Notes: generated by a model not told the origin, from the letters alone. A DNA stretch of 13,613 nt from Candidatus Bathyarchaeota archaeon RBG_13_52_12 (GCA_001774245.1 MEZF01000098.1:23700-37312), one strand, 5' to 3'. Numbered from the stretch's first letter, positions 1 through 5,661 are shown. A program made the numbers and translations.

Positions 1-216
1 TTTAAGAACCCTGTCCCTTATCAGGGGTCTCAGGGCGTAGAAACTTATGCCGAGGCTGCTGACGACGGTCGAGCCGTATGGTTTCCCGACGAGATCTTCA
101 AGTAATATGAAACCTTTATGGGTGTGGAACTGCTCTCCCGCTTTTACCTTGATCTGGTAGGTACGCTCCTTATCCAGGTAGAGGAGGATGTCGTCTCCCT
201 CGGCTATGGTCTTCAC
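1..216 (-). CDS. trmI: tRNA (adenine-N1)-methyltransferase TrmI, N-terminal part (cut by window edge)
   Basis: Only the first 72 codons are present; the gene runs off the left edge. The translation holds EGDDILLYLDKERTY, then GEQFHTHKGFI (about residues 27-37) and GKPYGSTVVSS, which is the N-terminal beta-rich domain of archaeal/bacterial TrmI. TrmI uses S-adenosylmethionine to methylate N1 of adenine 57/58 in the T-loop of tRNA; the catalytic Rossmann domain would lie outside the window. The GTG at 214-216 is the only start-type codon after the in-frame stop at 250-252. A TATA-like GTTTTAT lies 25-31 bases upstream, so a leaderless mRNA starting at the GTG fits. An ATG at 226 is out of frame. 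Family assignment is by recognition of motifs; the start choice is an inference. Confidence 0.8.
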   Translation of the reverse strand, partial: MKTIAEGDDILLYLDKERTYQIKVKAGEQFHTHKGFILLEDLVGKPYGSTVVSSLGISFYALRPLIRDRVLK

Positions 217-240
217 GGCGAACCATGAGAGGGAGGCGGA

Positions 241-247
241 ATAAAAC
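241..247 (-). promoter_or_regulatory. TATA-like box of trmI
   Basis: On the minus strand this reads GTTTTAT, 25-31 bases before the GTG start at 216. That is the archaeal TATA distance for transcription beginning at the start codon. Confidence 0.5.
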
Positions 248-257
248 CTTCACCTAC

Positions 258-312
258 AGAGGTAGAGTATTTAGCCTCGAGCGACGAATACCCGGCTCAT
301 GAATGTTTTAGA
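258..312 (+). repeat. Copy 1 of a promoter-plus-gene-start duplication
   Basis: By hand alignment, 48 of 55 bases match 5206-5260, the promoter and first codons of the intact CMD gene. The match covers GAGGTAGAG, the T-rich TATA-like stretch, CTCGA-CGACGAA and GCTCATGAA, including the ATG. The copies diverge just downstream. Confidence 0.75.
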
Positions 313-379
313 ATGTTACGAAAAACGTTATACCCCTATCACGCGCCCGCCGTTGAGTTCCTCGTCTATCCTTTACTAA
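299..379 (+). pseudogene. Remnant of a CMD/AhpD-like gene (5' end only)
   Basis: The ATG at 299 opens a 26-codon frame, MNVLECYEKRY..., that lines up with MKDLEEYNRFR of the intact CMD gene at 5247, then loses similarity and stops at 377-379. Upstream, its promoter region matches that of the intact gene (repeat 258-312). No CxxC active site is present downstream. The simplest reading is the leftover 5' end of a second copy whose body was deleted or replaced. It could instead be a short leader peptide or a conserved regulatory element. The homology of the coding part rests on about ten codons. Confidence 0.45.
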
Positions 380-411
380 AAGAAGATTAATGTTCGCGCC
401 TCTTTACTGGT

Positions 412-576
412 TTATTTGGGGTCGTTGTTGTGGCTGACCCAGTAGTTGTAGTTCATGTAAATGGTGCAGTTTGTCTCTGGGCAGAATCTACTGCAGGGGT
501 ATTCCGGGTATTTAGAAAGCTCCTTGTCGATGTTTTTGACGTTGAACTCCTTCCCGCAGATCGCCTTGATCTTCAT
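412..576 (-). CDS. Small cysteine-rich protein, 54 residues, function unknown
   Basis: This frame is short but well supported. The ATG at 574-576 is preceded, 9 bases away, by a clear ribosome-binding site (GAGGAG, complement of 586-591). The product begins MKIKAICGKEF and has cysteines at about positions 7, 28, 32 and 37, the last three in the cluster CSRFCPETNC. The C-terminal half is aromatic and Asn-rich. Four cysteines in this arrangement suggest binding of zinc or an iron-sulphur cluster, but I do not recognise the family. It is one of three tiny Cys-rich genes in the window (with 2068 and 4948), alongside the DUF3795 gene. It differs from those two in having a Shine-Dalgarno site rather than a leaderless start. 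An upstream ATG at 596 stops after six codons. Confidence 0.6.
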   Translation of the reverse strand: MKIKAICGKEFNVKNIDKELSKYPEYPCSRFCPETNCTIYMNYNYWVSHNNDPK

Positions 577-585
577 TAGGATAGT

Positions 586-591
586 CTCCTC
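586..591 (-). promoter_or_regulatory. Ribosome-binding site of the 54-residue protein
   Basis: GAGGAG on the minus strand, 9 bases before the ATG at 576. It is the main support for this short gene and its start. Confidence 0.6.
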
Positions 592-771
592 TTCATTATG
601 AATCGTCCTCCACCGTTGAGCTCCCTGTCAATCTCCCAGCGTGCGCCATGAGAACTATGCGCGCAATCGGTAATATAATATTAAAAATCCAAAAAATATA
701 ACCCTCTGAATAATCAGTTAAAAAACGTCGTGAGATCCATACTCCCGATAGTCTCCGACAAGTTAGCATCA

Positions 772-788
772 GGGGCCGAAGAGGCCCC
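772..788. other. Perfect hairpin GGGGCC-gaaga-GGCCCC in the spacer 577-846
   Basis: A 6-bp GC stem with a 5-base loop lies about 60 bases past the stop of the minus-strand winged-helix gene. On that strand a six-T run follows at 720-725, then an AT-rich stretch to about 670. Archaeal termination relies mainly on T-runs, so the hairpin may instead protect a 3' end. Apart from this, the AT-rich part and a GCGCGC at 659-664, I see nothing in the spacer; the frame at 596-790 looks spurious. Confidence 0.4.
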
Positions 789-846
789 AAATCTTCTTCT
801 CAGAGAATTACTCTAAATCGGGTATGTGATGTGTGCGCCTTGTTGA

Positions 847-1146
847 TTAAGACGAGTTAATAAATTGCGTTTCTTCTATCAAGTCAACTGAGTCCAACGC
901 TTTTCCAAGGTACTCGAGGAACCTCTCACCCTTCTCCGTGACCCTGTACCTGGCTCCACTCCTCTTGTCCACTTGATCTTCAACTTCCGATAAAAATTCC
1001 TGCGAGATCAGAGTCTTTATAACTTGATTAAAGGCAGGCCAGGGTAGTTCAGTGCTATACATCATCCTGGTTGGGTGAACATTGCCGTTATGCACCTGAG
1101 TTAATAGCTCACGATAGATCTCGAACCTTGATCTGCGAAGAGACAT
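847..1146 (-). CDS. Small winged-helix DNA-binding protein (HTH_45-like)
   Basis: A 99-residue protein. It begins SLRRSRFEIYRELL and carries TRMMYSTELPW-AFNQVIKTLISQEFL (about 27-53) followed by the wing segment RYRVTEKGERFLEYL (about 66-80). This is the one-domain winged-helix layout common in archaea, with a recognition helix and the phrase YRVTEKG closing the wing. Such proteins usually bind DNA as homodimers and act as local transcription regulators. The ATG at 1146 lies 25-35 bases after a TATA-like TTTAAATAAAA, so the message is probably leaderless. A perfect 7+7 inverted repeat sits exactly between TATA box and start, which suggests autorepression. Its targets are unknown. The neighbours do not obviously form an operon with it. 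Confidence 0.75.
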   Translation of the reverse strand: MSLRRSRFEIYRELLTQVHNGNVHPTRMMYSTELPWPAFNQVIKTLISQEFLSEVEDQVDKRSGARYRVTEKGERFLEYLGKALDSVDLIEETQFINSS

Positions 1147-1147
1147 T

Positions 1148-1167
1148 ACTAGAACAAAATTTCTAGT
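1148..1167. promoter_or_regulatory. Candidate operator: ACTAGAA-n6-TTCTAGT
   Basis: A perfect 7-base inverted repeat with a 6-base spacer lies directly upstream of the ATG at 1146 and downstream of the TATA-like box. A dimeric regulator bound here would block RNA polymerase, which fits negative autoregulation by the winged-helix protein. Confidence 0.55.
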
Positions 1168-1169
1168 AT

Positions 1170-1180
1170 TTTTATTTAAA
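1170..1180 (-). promoter_or_regulatory. TATA-like box of the winged-helix gene
   Basis: TTTAAATAAAA on the minus strand, about 24-34 bases before the ATG at 1146, consistent with a leaderless transcript. Confidence 0.5.
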
Positions 1181-1328
1181 AGTAATATGGATTGTAAATA
1201 CTGTAAATGTGGGCTGGGTTTAGAGACACGTAAATAAAGTTAGGATACAAAAAAACATCAGTGTTTGGTCGCGCGCGCGAGATTTTCAGGCGAAAGCGTA
1301 GCGTTATGTTTAGTCAAGTGTTCAATAG

Positions 1329-1350
1329 TCTTATCCTGAGTTCCACCTGA
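1329..1350 (+). repeat. Dispersed repeat R, copy 1 (short)
   Basis: TCTTATCCTGAGTTCCACCT and two further bases match the core of the other copies. Similarity to the right-hand ACCCGTGA part is lost here. Confidence 0.6.
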
Positions 1351-1422
1351 GAACCTAAGTAATTGTTTGCTTTTTATGGTTGATATACACCACATACGAG
1401 GTTGATGAAATCTCCATCTCCA

Positions 1423-1472
1423 CCATAATCTTATCCTCACTTCCACCTGATACTCAACCGTGAATTGTATTG
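1423..1472 (+). repeat. Dispersed repeat R, copy 2
   Basis: The first 29 bases (1423-1451) match 1881-1909 at 28 positions by hand alignment. The match then continues through CAACCGTGAATTGTATTGG, against ACCCGTGATTGTATGG in copy 3. Copies 2 and 3 directly flank the cupin gene. Confidence 0.75.
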
Positions 1473-1505
1473 GTTAATCCAGGACTCGATACAGACGCGA
1501 AGTCG

Positions 1506-1886
1506 ATGCTAACGCTCAATTACACTCGCTGCATCAGCGACGCCTCAGGTGAATCACATCTAGACGAGGTGGAGGTTAAACAGAGCATAGCTGAAGCTGC
1601 TCCACCAGCGCCTCCACTACTGGTATCAGTTTTCAACCCAGCCTCCCAGTGGGGATTCTTCTCAACTCCAGAGGGTTGGTTCGGCGACTGGCACCCCGCA
1701 CCCGCTAGGCAGTTCATGATTCTCCTGTCGGGTGAGCTGGATGTGATGACAAGCGATGGAGGAGTCTATAAGCTGAAGCCAGGAGCCATCATCCTCCTGG
1801 AAGACATTTGGGGTAAGGGACATAAATCTAGAAACGCCGGCGGCTGTGTATGCCACTTTTTCGTAGCAAGGCTACCTCAACCATAA
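1506..1886 (+). CDS. Cupin-domain protein
   Basis: About 126 residues from the ATG at 1506. The order is LTLNYTRCISDASGESHLDE, then PPAPPLLVSVFNPASQW, PEGWFGDWHPAPARQFMILL with SGELDVMTSDGG, then KLKPGAIILLEDIWGKGHKS. This is a single small beta-barrel cupin of a family seen in many bacteria and some archaea. The D-W-HPAPARQF segment carries a metal-type His, and the second motif has G-KGH. The reaction is not known; such cupins range from dioxygenases to sugar binders. A TTG at 1470 could add 12 residues, but relatives as I recall them start at the LTYTR segment, so ATG 1506 is preferred. The stop codon lies inside repeat copy 3, and copy 2 ends just upstream, so the gene sits between two direct repeats. 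Confidence 0.75.
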   Translation: MLTLNYTRCISDASGESHLDEVEVKQSIAEAAPPAPPLLVSVFNPASQWGFFSTPEGWFGDWHPAPARQFMILLSGELDVMTSDGGVYKLKPGAIILLEDIWGKGHKSRNAGGCVCHFFVARLPQP

Positions 1887-1930
1887 TCTTATCCTCAATT
1901 CCACCTGATTGTTACCCGTGATTGTATGGT
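1881..1930 (+). repeat. Dispersed repeat R, copy 3
   Basis: It begins in the last codons of the cupin gene (the TAA is within CCATAATC) and continues through ATCCTCAATTCCACCTGATT to ACCCGTGATTGTATGG. Near-identical to copy 2 in its left half. Confidence 0.75.
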
Positions 1931-2037
1931 TGACCTAGCTTATATTCAGGTCGCTTACTACTTGGCAGTAAAGGCACGCAACATATTTTTATGTCAAGAT
2001 TAATCTACTTATCATCCATATCAACGCTCTATAATTA

Positions 2038-2045
2038 TTATATAA
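2038..2045 (+). promoter_or_regulatory. TATA box of the 66-residue Cys-rich gene
   Basis: TTATATAA, 23-30 bases before the ATG at 2068, in a strongly AT-rich tract. A leaderless start is expected. Confidence 0.6.
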
Positions 2046-2067
2046 TGATTATAACACTCAACTTATT

Positions 2068-2268
2068 ATGCGGTGCCCATACTATATTAATGACCTATGT
2101 TACTCGGGACTGCCGTCGAGCACAGTGAAGATCGGAGATTATGAAAAGAACTCGGTTAGAAGTGTCTGCGAAACAAGTAAGTTCAGGGTATGTCCTAAAT
2201 ACCAAAACTCTAACAAACCAAGACCCCTACGAGTCGCGCATGAGCAAGTTCTCACGTTACACAGGTAG
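2068..2268 (+). CDS. Small cysteine-rich protein, 66 residues (MRCPYY... type)
   Basis: The product opens MRCPYYINDLCYSG and later has VCETSKFRVCPKY, giving cysteines at about 3, 11, 34 and 42 in a C-x7-C-x22-C-x7-C pattern. Short archaeal proteins with an N-terminal MxCPYF/Y...C...C...C layout are common, and the four cysteines probably bind zinc or an iron-sulphur cluster. No function is established that I know of. The start is set by a well-placed TATA box. The last 20 residues (KPRPLRVAHEQVLTLHR) look less conserved. A dispersed-repeat copy begins within ten bases of the stop. The gene stands alone in a spacer-rich area. Confidence 0.6.
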   Translation: MRCPYYINDLCYSGLPSSTVKIGDYEKNSVRSVCETSKFRVCPKYQNSNKPRPLRVAHEQVLTLHR

Positions 2269-2274
2269 TAATCC

Positions 2275-2320
2275 TCCAAAGCCTTGTCCTGAGTTCCACT
2301 TGATACCCAACTGTGAAACT
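2275..2320 (+). repeat. Dispersed repeat R, copy 4
   Basis: GCCTTGTCCTGAGTTCCACT, then TGATACCCAACTGTGAAACTG, colinear with copies 1-3. It starts about 7 bases after the stop of the 66-residue gene. Confidence 0.65.
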
Positions 2321-2424
2321 GAACGGCGTGCGTGAATGATACCGAGACCCTCGAAGAAGCAGACCATAAATGTGTAATACCCACCAGCCCCTGATTCATC
2401 AATCAGACACCTGGGGAACAAGAC

Positions 2425-3141
2425 TTGAGATACGCCAACGTTAGGGCCTATGACATACCAGACGCATGGTACAGGACACTTTGGGAGATCTGGAGCAGCG
2501 GGGACGTATTCCGTGTAAACTATGGCTCAGAGATCACTGAGACCAAGAAGCTGAATTTAAGTATAGAAATCACCAACCCGGAGAATAGGCCACTCGTCGC
2601 TGATAAAGCTCCATGTGACATGAAGTACGTCAACTCATACGCGCTACAGTATCTCTGGGCGGGCGTCAAAGAGGAGGGGGAAACCTACACTTATGGCAGC
2701 AGGCTAAGGGAGCCAGTTGACCAGCTGGAACTCCTCATAAGCAGGTACGTTGAGGAGCCCAATGACAGGCAGCTTACTATGGTCATCAGGTTGCCACAGG
2801 ATATTAACAAGACTCTAGCTGGTATGAAGCACGAGCCACCATGTCTATCGGTGATGGACACGGAGCTAATCAACAATAAGATGCATCTTACCTGCTACTT
2901 CAGGTCATGGGATGCTTATGCTGGTCTTCCAGCTAATGTTGCGGGGATTCAGGTGTTCAACGAGGCGCTTGTCAACGAGATAAACACCCGTGCCGGGACT
3001 AATTACACAACTGGTAAACTTATTTTCCACTCAAAGAACTGTCACATCTATAGTAGGCTGTATGAACTTGTCAGGGAATTAGTTAAACCTGGTGAGGACT
3101 CGAGGCGCAAGACTATTCATAAAGAGAAAGAAATTCTATAG
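2425..3141 (+). CDS. thyA: Thymidylate synthase, archaeal ThyA type
   Basis: 238 residues. The N-terminus (VRAYDIPDAWYRTLWEI) and the segment IEITNPENRPLV match the short archaeal ThyA proteins. Functional motifs appear in order: TYGSRLR (89-95), the catalytic cysteine in EPPC (Cys140), FRSWDAYAGLPAN (159-171; RSxD, the G, and the Asn that reads the base) and NCHIYSR (His207, Tyr209). ThyA methylates dUMP to dTMP using methylene-folate or, in archaea, a pterin equivalent. The start is the TTG at 2425: the frame opens after a TGA at 2392, and the first in-frame ATG (2620) would remove the conserved N-terminus. A weak CTGGGG lies upstream. The residue after the catalytic Cys is Leu rather than the His of bacterial enzymes. 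No folate gene is adjacent. Confidence 0.85.
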   Translation: MRYANVRAYDIPDAWYRTLWEIWSSGDVFRVNYGSEITETKKLNLSIEITNPENRPLVADKAPCDMKYVNSYALQYLWAGVKEEGETYTYGSRLREPVDQLELLISRYVEEPNDRQLTMVIRLPQDINKTLAGMKHEPPCLSVMDTELINNKMHLTCYFRSWDAYAGLPANVAGIQVFNEALVNEINTRAGTNYTTGKLIFHSKNCHIYSRLYELVRELVKPGEDSRRKTIHKEKEIL

Positions 3142-3214
3142 TACCAAGATAATGCCACTTACTCGGATATACACCGAGGCTAACCAGGATGGCTACACTA
3201 TATGCGCCTGAAAT

Positions 3215-3257
3215 GCTTTATCCCTCTTCTACCCAATGCTCACCCGTGAACGTGATT
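3215..3257 (+). repeat. Dispersed repeat R, copy 5 (diverged)
   Basis: GCTTTATCCCTCTTCTACCC, then AATGCTCACCCGTGAACGTGATT, can be aligned with copy 3 over its length with several gaps. It lies about 73 bases after the thyA stop. Weakest of the five copies. Confidence 0.4.
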
Positions 3258-3292
3258 AGCACGCGCAATATCGATTAGCTGTCTGACGTCGC

Positions 3293-3724
3293 CTAATTTG
3301 TCACGGTTCCCTGTATGCTGTAGACGTCTCTACCGTTTCTCCTTATATCTAAAATTCTGTATACACCTATCTCCGAGGTATTACTAACGTGCCTGTTCCC
3401 ACATGGCTGAGTATCATAATCTCCTATAGATACTATCCTGATATCCTCTATATGTGACGGTACACTGCTTACATCTATTTCTTGAGGAATCATATTCCTA
3501 GAATACGTTTTTATTGTTACGCCTAGTTTTTTCCTGGTAATATCATTTACCTTTTCCTCTAATTCCTCTCTAGAAATAAGAGTTAAATCTACCCTGCTTT
3601 TAACGTCTAACCTTATTTTATCATCATAGATCTGCATTCCTGTCTGCTTCGCGCCGTACTCCTCGATAAGTATGTGATACAGAATATGTTGTGCAGTCTC
3701 CATTCTAGCTTTTACTTCAACCAT
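3293..3724 (-). CDS. alaX: Stand-alone alanyl-tRNA editing domain protein (AlaX-like, short type)
   Basis: 143 residues from the ATG at 3724. It matches the short AlaX layout: an N-terminal segment VEVKARMETAQHILYHIL, a central alpha/beta part, and the second-additional-domain motif QPCGNRHVSNTSEIG (about 106-120) with the C-x3-H zinc ligands. AlaX proteins hydrolyse Ser- or Gly-tRNA(Ala) in trans. The usual first motif HTATH aligns with ETAQH, so the first zinc ligand is Glu; a shifted H-ILY-H is also present four residues on. The amino acid specificity may therefore differ. A GTG at 3733 could add three residues, but a TATA-like CTTAATAC lies 23-30 bases before ATG 3724. The gene is monocistronic, with spacers on both sides. 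Confidence 0.7.
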   Translation of the reverse strand: MVEVKARMETAQHILYHILIEEYGAKQTGMQIYDDKIRLDVKSRVDLTLISREELEEKVNDITRKKLGVTIKTYSRNMIPQEIDVSSVPSHIEDIRIVSIGDYDTQPCGNRHVSNTSEIGVYRILDIRRNGRDVYSIQGTVTN

Positions 3725-3831
3725 CCTATTCACATAGAACGTAGTATTAAGTCAAGAAGTTACCTGAGGCTAATATAAGATTGATTAATAATTATCGAGC
3801 GTGCATGCGCAGTTGAACTAGTCAGGTTCTC

Positions 3832-4182
3832 TTATTTTTTCCTATATTCCTCCAGGTTAGCCTTCGCGATCTTACCTTGGCCTGGGGACAGCCATTTCCA
3901 ATGACTCTCCAACTTGCCACACGCATACTCAGAACAGTCGCCGCAATAAATGACGCTGCGCGCCTTTGCGCATAGCCTAACGGGGCACCTTCTACAGAAC
4001 GTGTGGAGCCGCTCGGTGTGGCACCCGTCGCAGGGGATGTCCTCGGGTTTGAACTCCTCTTCTAGCCTCGACCAGAGTTTAGCCGTCTCCGCCATCTTGG
4101 AGTAGTCATTCTCCTTCGTGGCGATGTATGCTCTGCATGAGGAGCAGTCCAGGCCGCATACCGCGAGCATCTCCTCAGACAT
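3832..4182 (-). CDS. DUF3795 cysteine-rich protein
   Basis: 116 residues with eleven cysteines. The order is AVCGLDCSSCRAY (9-19), then IPCDGC (51-54), CRRCPVRLC (63-71) and CGDCSEYAC (80-88), ending WLSPGQGKIAKANLEEYRKK. The CGLDC-x2-C opening plus the three later C-x2-C groups is the signature of DUF3795, a family widespread in archaea and anaerobic bacteria with no known function. It probably carries zinc or iron-sulphur clusters. The ATG at 4182 is the first residue of the family's usual N-terminus. A TATA-like ATTATACAT lies about 33-41 bases upstream. It is divergent from the membrane protein at 4330. Confidence 0.8.
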   Translation of the reverse strand: MSEEMLAVCGLDCSSCRAYIATKENDYSKMAETAKLWSRLEEEFKPEDIPCDGCHTERLHTFCRRCPVRLCAKARSVIYCGDCSEYACGKLESHWKWLSPGQGKIAKANLEEYRKK

Positions 4183-4329
4183 ATTTGATCACGTTATCCT
4201 TTCCATCTCAGATGTATAATGGTACCTGCACCTGTCGGATAACGAGCGCATGCAGTCGAGGTTCAACGTGTGTCCCTTCATCCTTTAATCTTAAAATAGT
4301 GAATTTAGCAATTGTATCAGTGACAATAC

Positions 4330-4815
4330 TTGGATAGAAGAACCTCCATGGCTGCCATCCTGGGCATTGTGACCGCGCTATCGTTATGGCTTATCATGAT
4401 CTATCAATCTCCAACCCATACAGGTGAGTTTGCCATCATCCTCACCCTAGACAAAACTAAGGTAGTGTCTGACTCGGATATTCAATATTATAACGTTACA
4501 AGTCACGAGTTTACCCTGACGAGCGAGTGCGCCGAGAGGCTGAGGCCCATGGGGTGGCGTCTAGCTGGGAACTTTACAATCGTGGTGAATGGGGGAGTGG
4601 AGTTGAGGGGCATATTCGTTCCTCCGATAACGTCGCGTTCGTACCCGTCAAGCCAAGTTGTGATAATGTACCCGAGCTTCGAATTGAACTCGATGAGCTA
4701 CAGGGTAATGAAGATCCAGATGGGGTATCCGTGGGATCAGCCCGTCGCCATAGACCCCCGTGATAATCCGAGGATAGCTGAGTACTTCGACGGATCTGGC
4801 AAATTGATACGCTGA
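4330..4815 (+). CDS. Membrane-anchored extracytoplasmic protein, function unknown
   Basis: 161 residues. MDRRTSM precedes a single hydrophobic helix (about 7-25, AAILGIVTALSLWLIMIY). The rest has the look of a beta-rich outer domain (FAIILTLDKTKVVSDSDIQYYNVTSHEFTLT in short strands; GNFTIVVNGGVELRGIFV). The Arg residues before the helix favour the N-terminus inside and the domain outside. I do not recognise the family; no lipobox is visible. Two starts are possible: TTG 4330, which gives the positive residues and a short leader after the TATA-like TTAAAATAG at 4291, or ATG 4348. The GC-rich frame from 4527 inside it is a shadow. Confidence 0.55.
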   Translation: MDRRTSMAAILGIVTALSLWLIMIYQSPTHTGEFAIILTLDKTKVVSDSDIQYYNVTSHEFTLTSECAERLRPMGWRLAGNFTIVVNGGVELRGIFVPPITSRSYPSSQVVIMYPSFELNSMSYRVMKIQMGYPWDQPVAIDPRDNPRIAEYFDGSGKLIR

Positions 4816-4917
4816 TATGCACGCGCGTTTGGCAGCTGTGCCGATAACTTTCGATATAATATTTCACGGAGTTAATCGACACGTGCGCGGTAAATGAGTA
4901 TAAATGTCGTAAAAAGA

Positions 4918-4924
4918 GTATAAT
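4918..4924 (+). promoter_or_regulatory. TATA box of the 64-residue Cys-rich gene, in a doubled motif
   Basis: GTATAAT lies 24-30 bases before the ATG at 4948. GAGTATAAATGTC at 4896 and GAGTATAATGTC at 4916 are near-repeats, so two TATA-like boxes stand 20 bases apart. Only the second fits a leaderless start. Confidence 0.5.
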
Positions 4925-4947
4925 GTCACAGGAGTTAATCTAGTTAC

Positions 4948-5142
4948 ATGTCAAAACCAAGTCCAATACCTATGGAGAAAGCAATTGAATTGTGTAAGGA
5001 GTATAGAGATAAACATAAAGTTCGCTTGTTCACTCAATGTTGGGGTTGTCTTAAATTTTCAAAAGAACAAAGTAAAATGTGTTTCTACAACCCTCCAGAA
5101 AACCGTGGATGTAAATATATCAACGAACTCTTCGATCGTTGA
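4948..5142 (+). CDS. Small cysteine-rich protein, 64 residues, AT-rich gene
   Basis: The product starts MSKPSPIPMEKAIELCKEY and has TQCWGCLKFSKEQSKMCFYN and NRGCKYINELF. Its five cysteines include one C-x2-C, so zinc or iron-sulphur binding is likely. I do not recognise the family. Its base use stands apart: codons end mostly in A or T, whereas neighbours such as the CMD and asparagine synthetase genes are clearly more GC-rich. This suggests recent arrival from another genome. The start has both a TATA box at the leaderless distance and an AGGAG 14 bases upstream. CGCGCGC runs follow within a few bases of the stop. Confidence 0.65.
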   Translation: MSKPSPIPMEKAIELCKEYRDKHKVRLFTQCWGCLKFSKEQSKMCFYNPPENRGCKYINELFDR

Positions 5143-5205
5143 TCGCGCGCCTATTTACTCATATCTGAATGATGGTTATGGTCGCGCGCGCTTATGCTTC
5201 ACTCT

Positions 5206-5260
5206 AGAGGTAGAGTTTTTAACCTCGAACGACGAAAACCCAGCTCATGAAGGATTTAGA
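5206..5260 (+). repeat. Copy 2 of the promoter-plus-gene-start duplication
   Basis: Matches 258-312 at 48 of 55 positions. It spans the promoter and first five codons of the intact CMD gene. Confidence 0.75.
5215..5222 (+). promoter_or_regulatory. TATA-like box of the CMD gene
   Basis: GTTTTTAA, 25-32 bases before the ATG at 5247, with a purine-rich GGTAGA just upstream in the BRE position. It is conserved in the second copy at 267-274. Confidence 0.5.
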
Positions 5261-5621
5261 GGAATACAACCGTTTCAGAAAGGGGATGAACGAGCGTATT
5301 CTCAACTGTGGCCACCTCGGGTTGAAGAGGTTCTGGGCGCTTGACAGTCGCGCTTACGAGAAGGGAGCGCTCGATGAAAAGACTCTTGAGCTTCTCGGAC
5401 TCGCGACGAGTATGGTCCTCCGGTGTGATGACTGCGTCACCTACCATATAATTCGCTGTATTCAACTCGGTGTAACCGACAAGAAACTGTACGAAGCCTT
5501 AAACGTCTGTGTCATCGTTGGCGGATCCATCACGGTGCCTCACATACGCCGGGCCTTCGAGACCATCGATAAGTGTAGGGAGCTGGATAGGAAGGATCCC
5601 GGGCTAAAGAGCCTTCTCTAG
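5247..5621 (+). CDS. Carboxymuconolactone decarboxylase (CMD/AhpD-like) family protein
   Basis: 124 residues, the normal size of a one-domain CMD protein. The active-site motif is LRCDDCVTYHIIR (59-71): Cys60, Cys63 and His67 form the C-x2-C-x3-H redox site of AhpD-type members, preceded by KTLELLGLATSM and followed by GVTDKKLYEAL and an ITVPHIRRA helix. Such proteins act as thiol peroxidase or disulphide partners in antioxidant defence; the decarboxylase activity that named the family is usually absent from C-x2-C members. The start is leaderless behind a TATA-like box. It is convergent with the asparagine synthetase, about 40 bases from its stop. A second copy of its promoter and first codons is at 258-312. 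Confidence 0.8.
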   Translation: MKDLEEYNRFRKGMNERILNCGHLGLKRFWALDSRAYEKGALDEKTLELLGLATSMVLRCDDCVTYHIIRCIQLGVTDKKLYEALNVCVIVGGSITVPHIRRAFETIDKCRELDRKDPGLKSLL

Positions 5622-5661
5622 CCTCTTCGCGAATGCGGTAAAGATCACGTTGAGGCCAGTG

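Larger units (their letters stand above)
1147..1505. other. Gene-free stretch between the winged-helix gene and the cupin
   Basis: About 360 bases without a convincing gene. It holds the palindrome and TATA box of the minus-strand regulator, an alternating CGCGCGCG run at 1269-1280, and two copies of the dispersed repeat (1329-1350 and 1423-1472). The minus-strand frame at 1258-1446 mostly reads through repeat copies and its product (RIRLWWRWRFHQ) is low-complexity, so I treat it as spurious. Confidence 0.6.

Noticed and set aside
772..788. The GC hairpin as a bacterial-type intrinsic terminator
   Set aside because: No T-run follows directly on either strand; the nearest run is about 45 bases away on the minus strand.
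596..790. 64-residue minus-strand frame
   Set aside because: It spans the GC hairpin and an AT-rich spacer, has no upstream signal, and has no recognisable domain.
1258..1446. 62-residue minus-strand frame
   Set aside because: It is made largely of two repeat copies, the product is low-complexity Trp/Arg-rich at its start, and no promoter or ribosome-binding site supports it.
1403..1450. Archaeal C/D-box sRNA (TTGATGA ... CTGA) overlapping repeat copy 2
   Set aside because: There are no internal D' and C' boxes, the C box has T in place of the purine, and the other repeat copies lack a C box.
1423..2320. Repeat copies as integron attC sites
   Set aside because: ACTCAAC and ACCCAAC in copies 2 and 4 fit RYYYAAC, but no matching GTTRRRY partner is present, copy 3 lacks the motif, and no integrase is in the window.
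2139..2402. 87-residue minus-strand frame
   Set aside because: It is antisense to the TATA-driven Cys-rich gene and reads through repeat copy 4.
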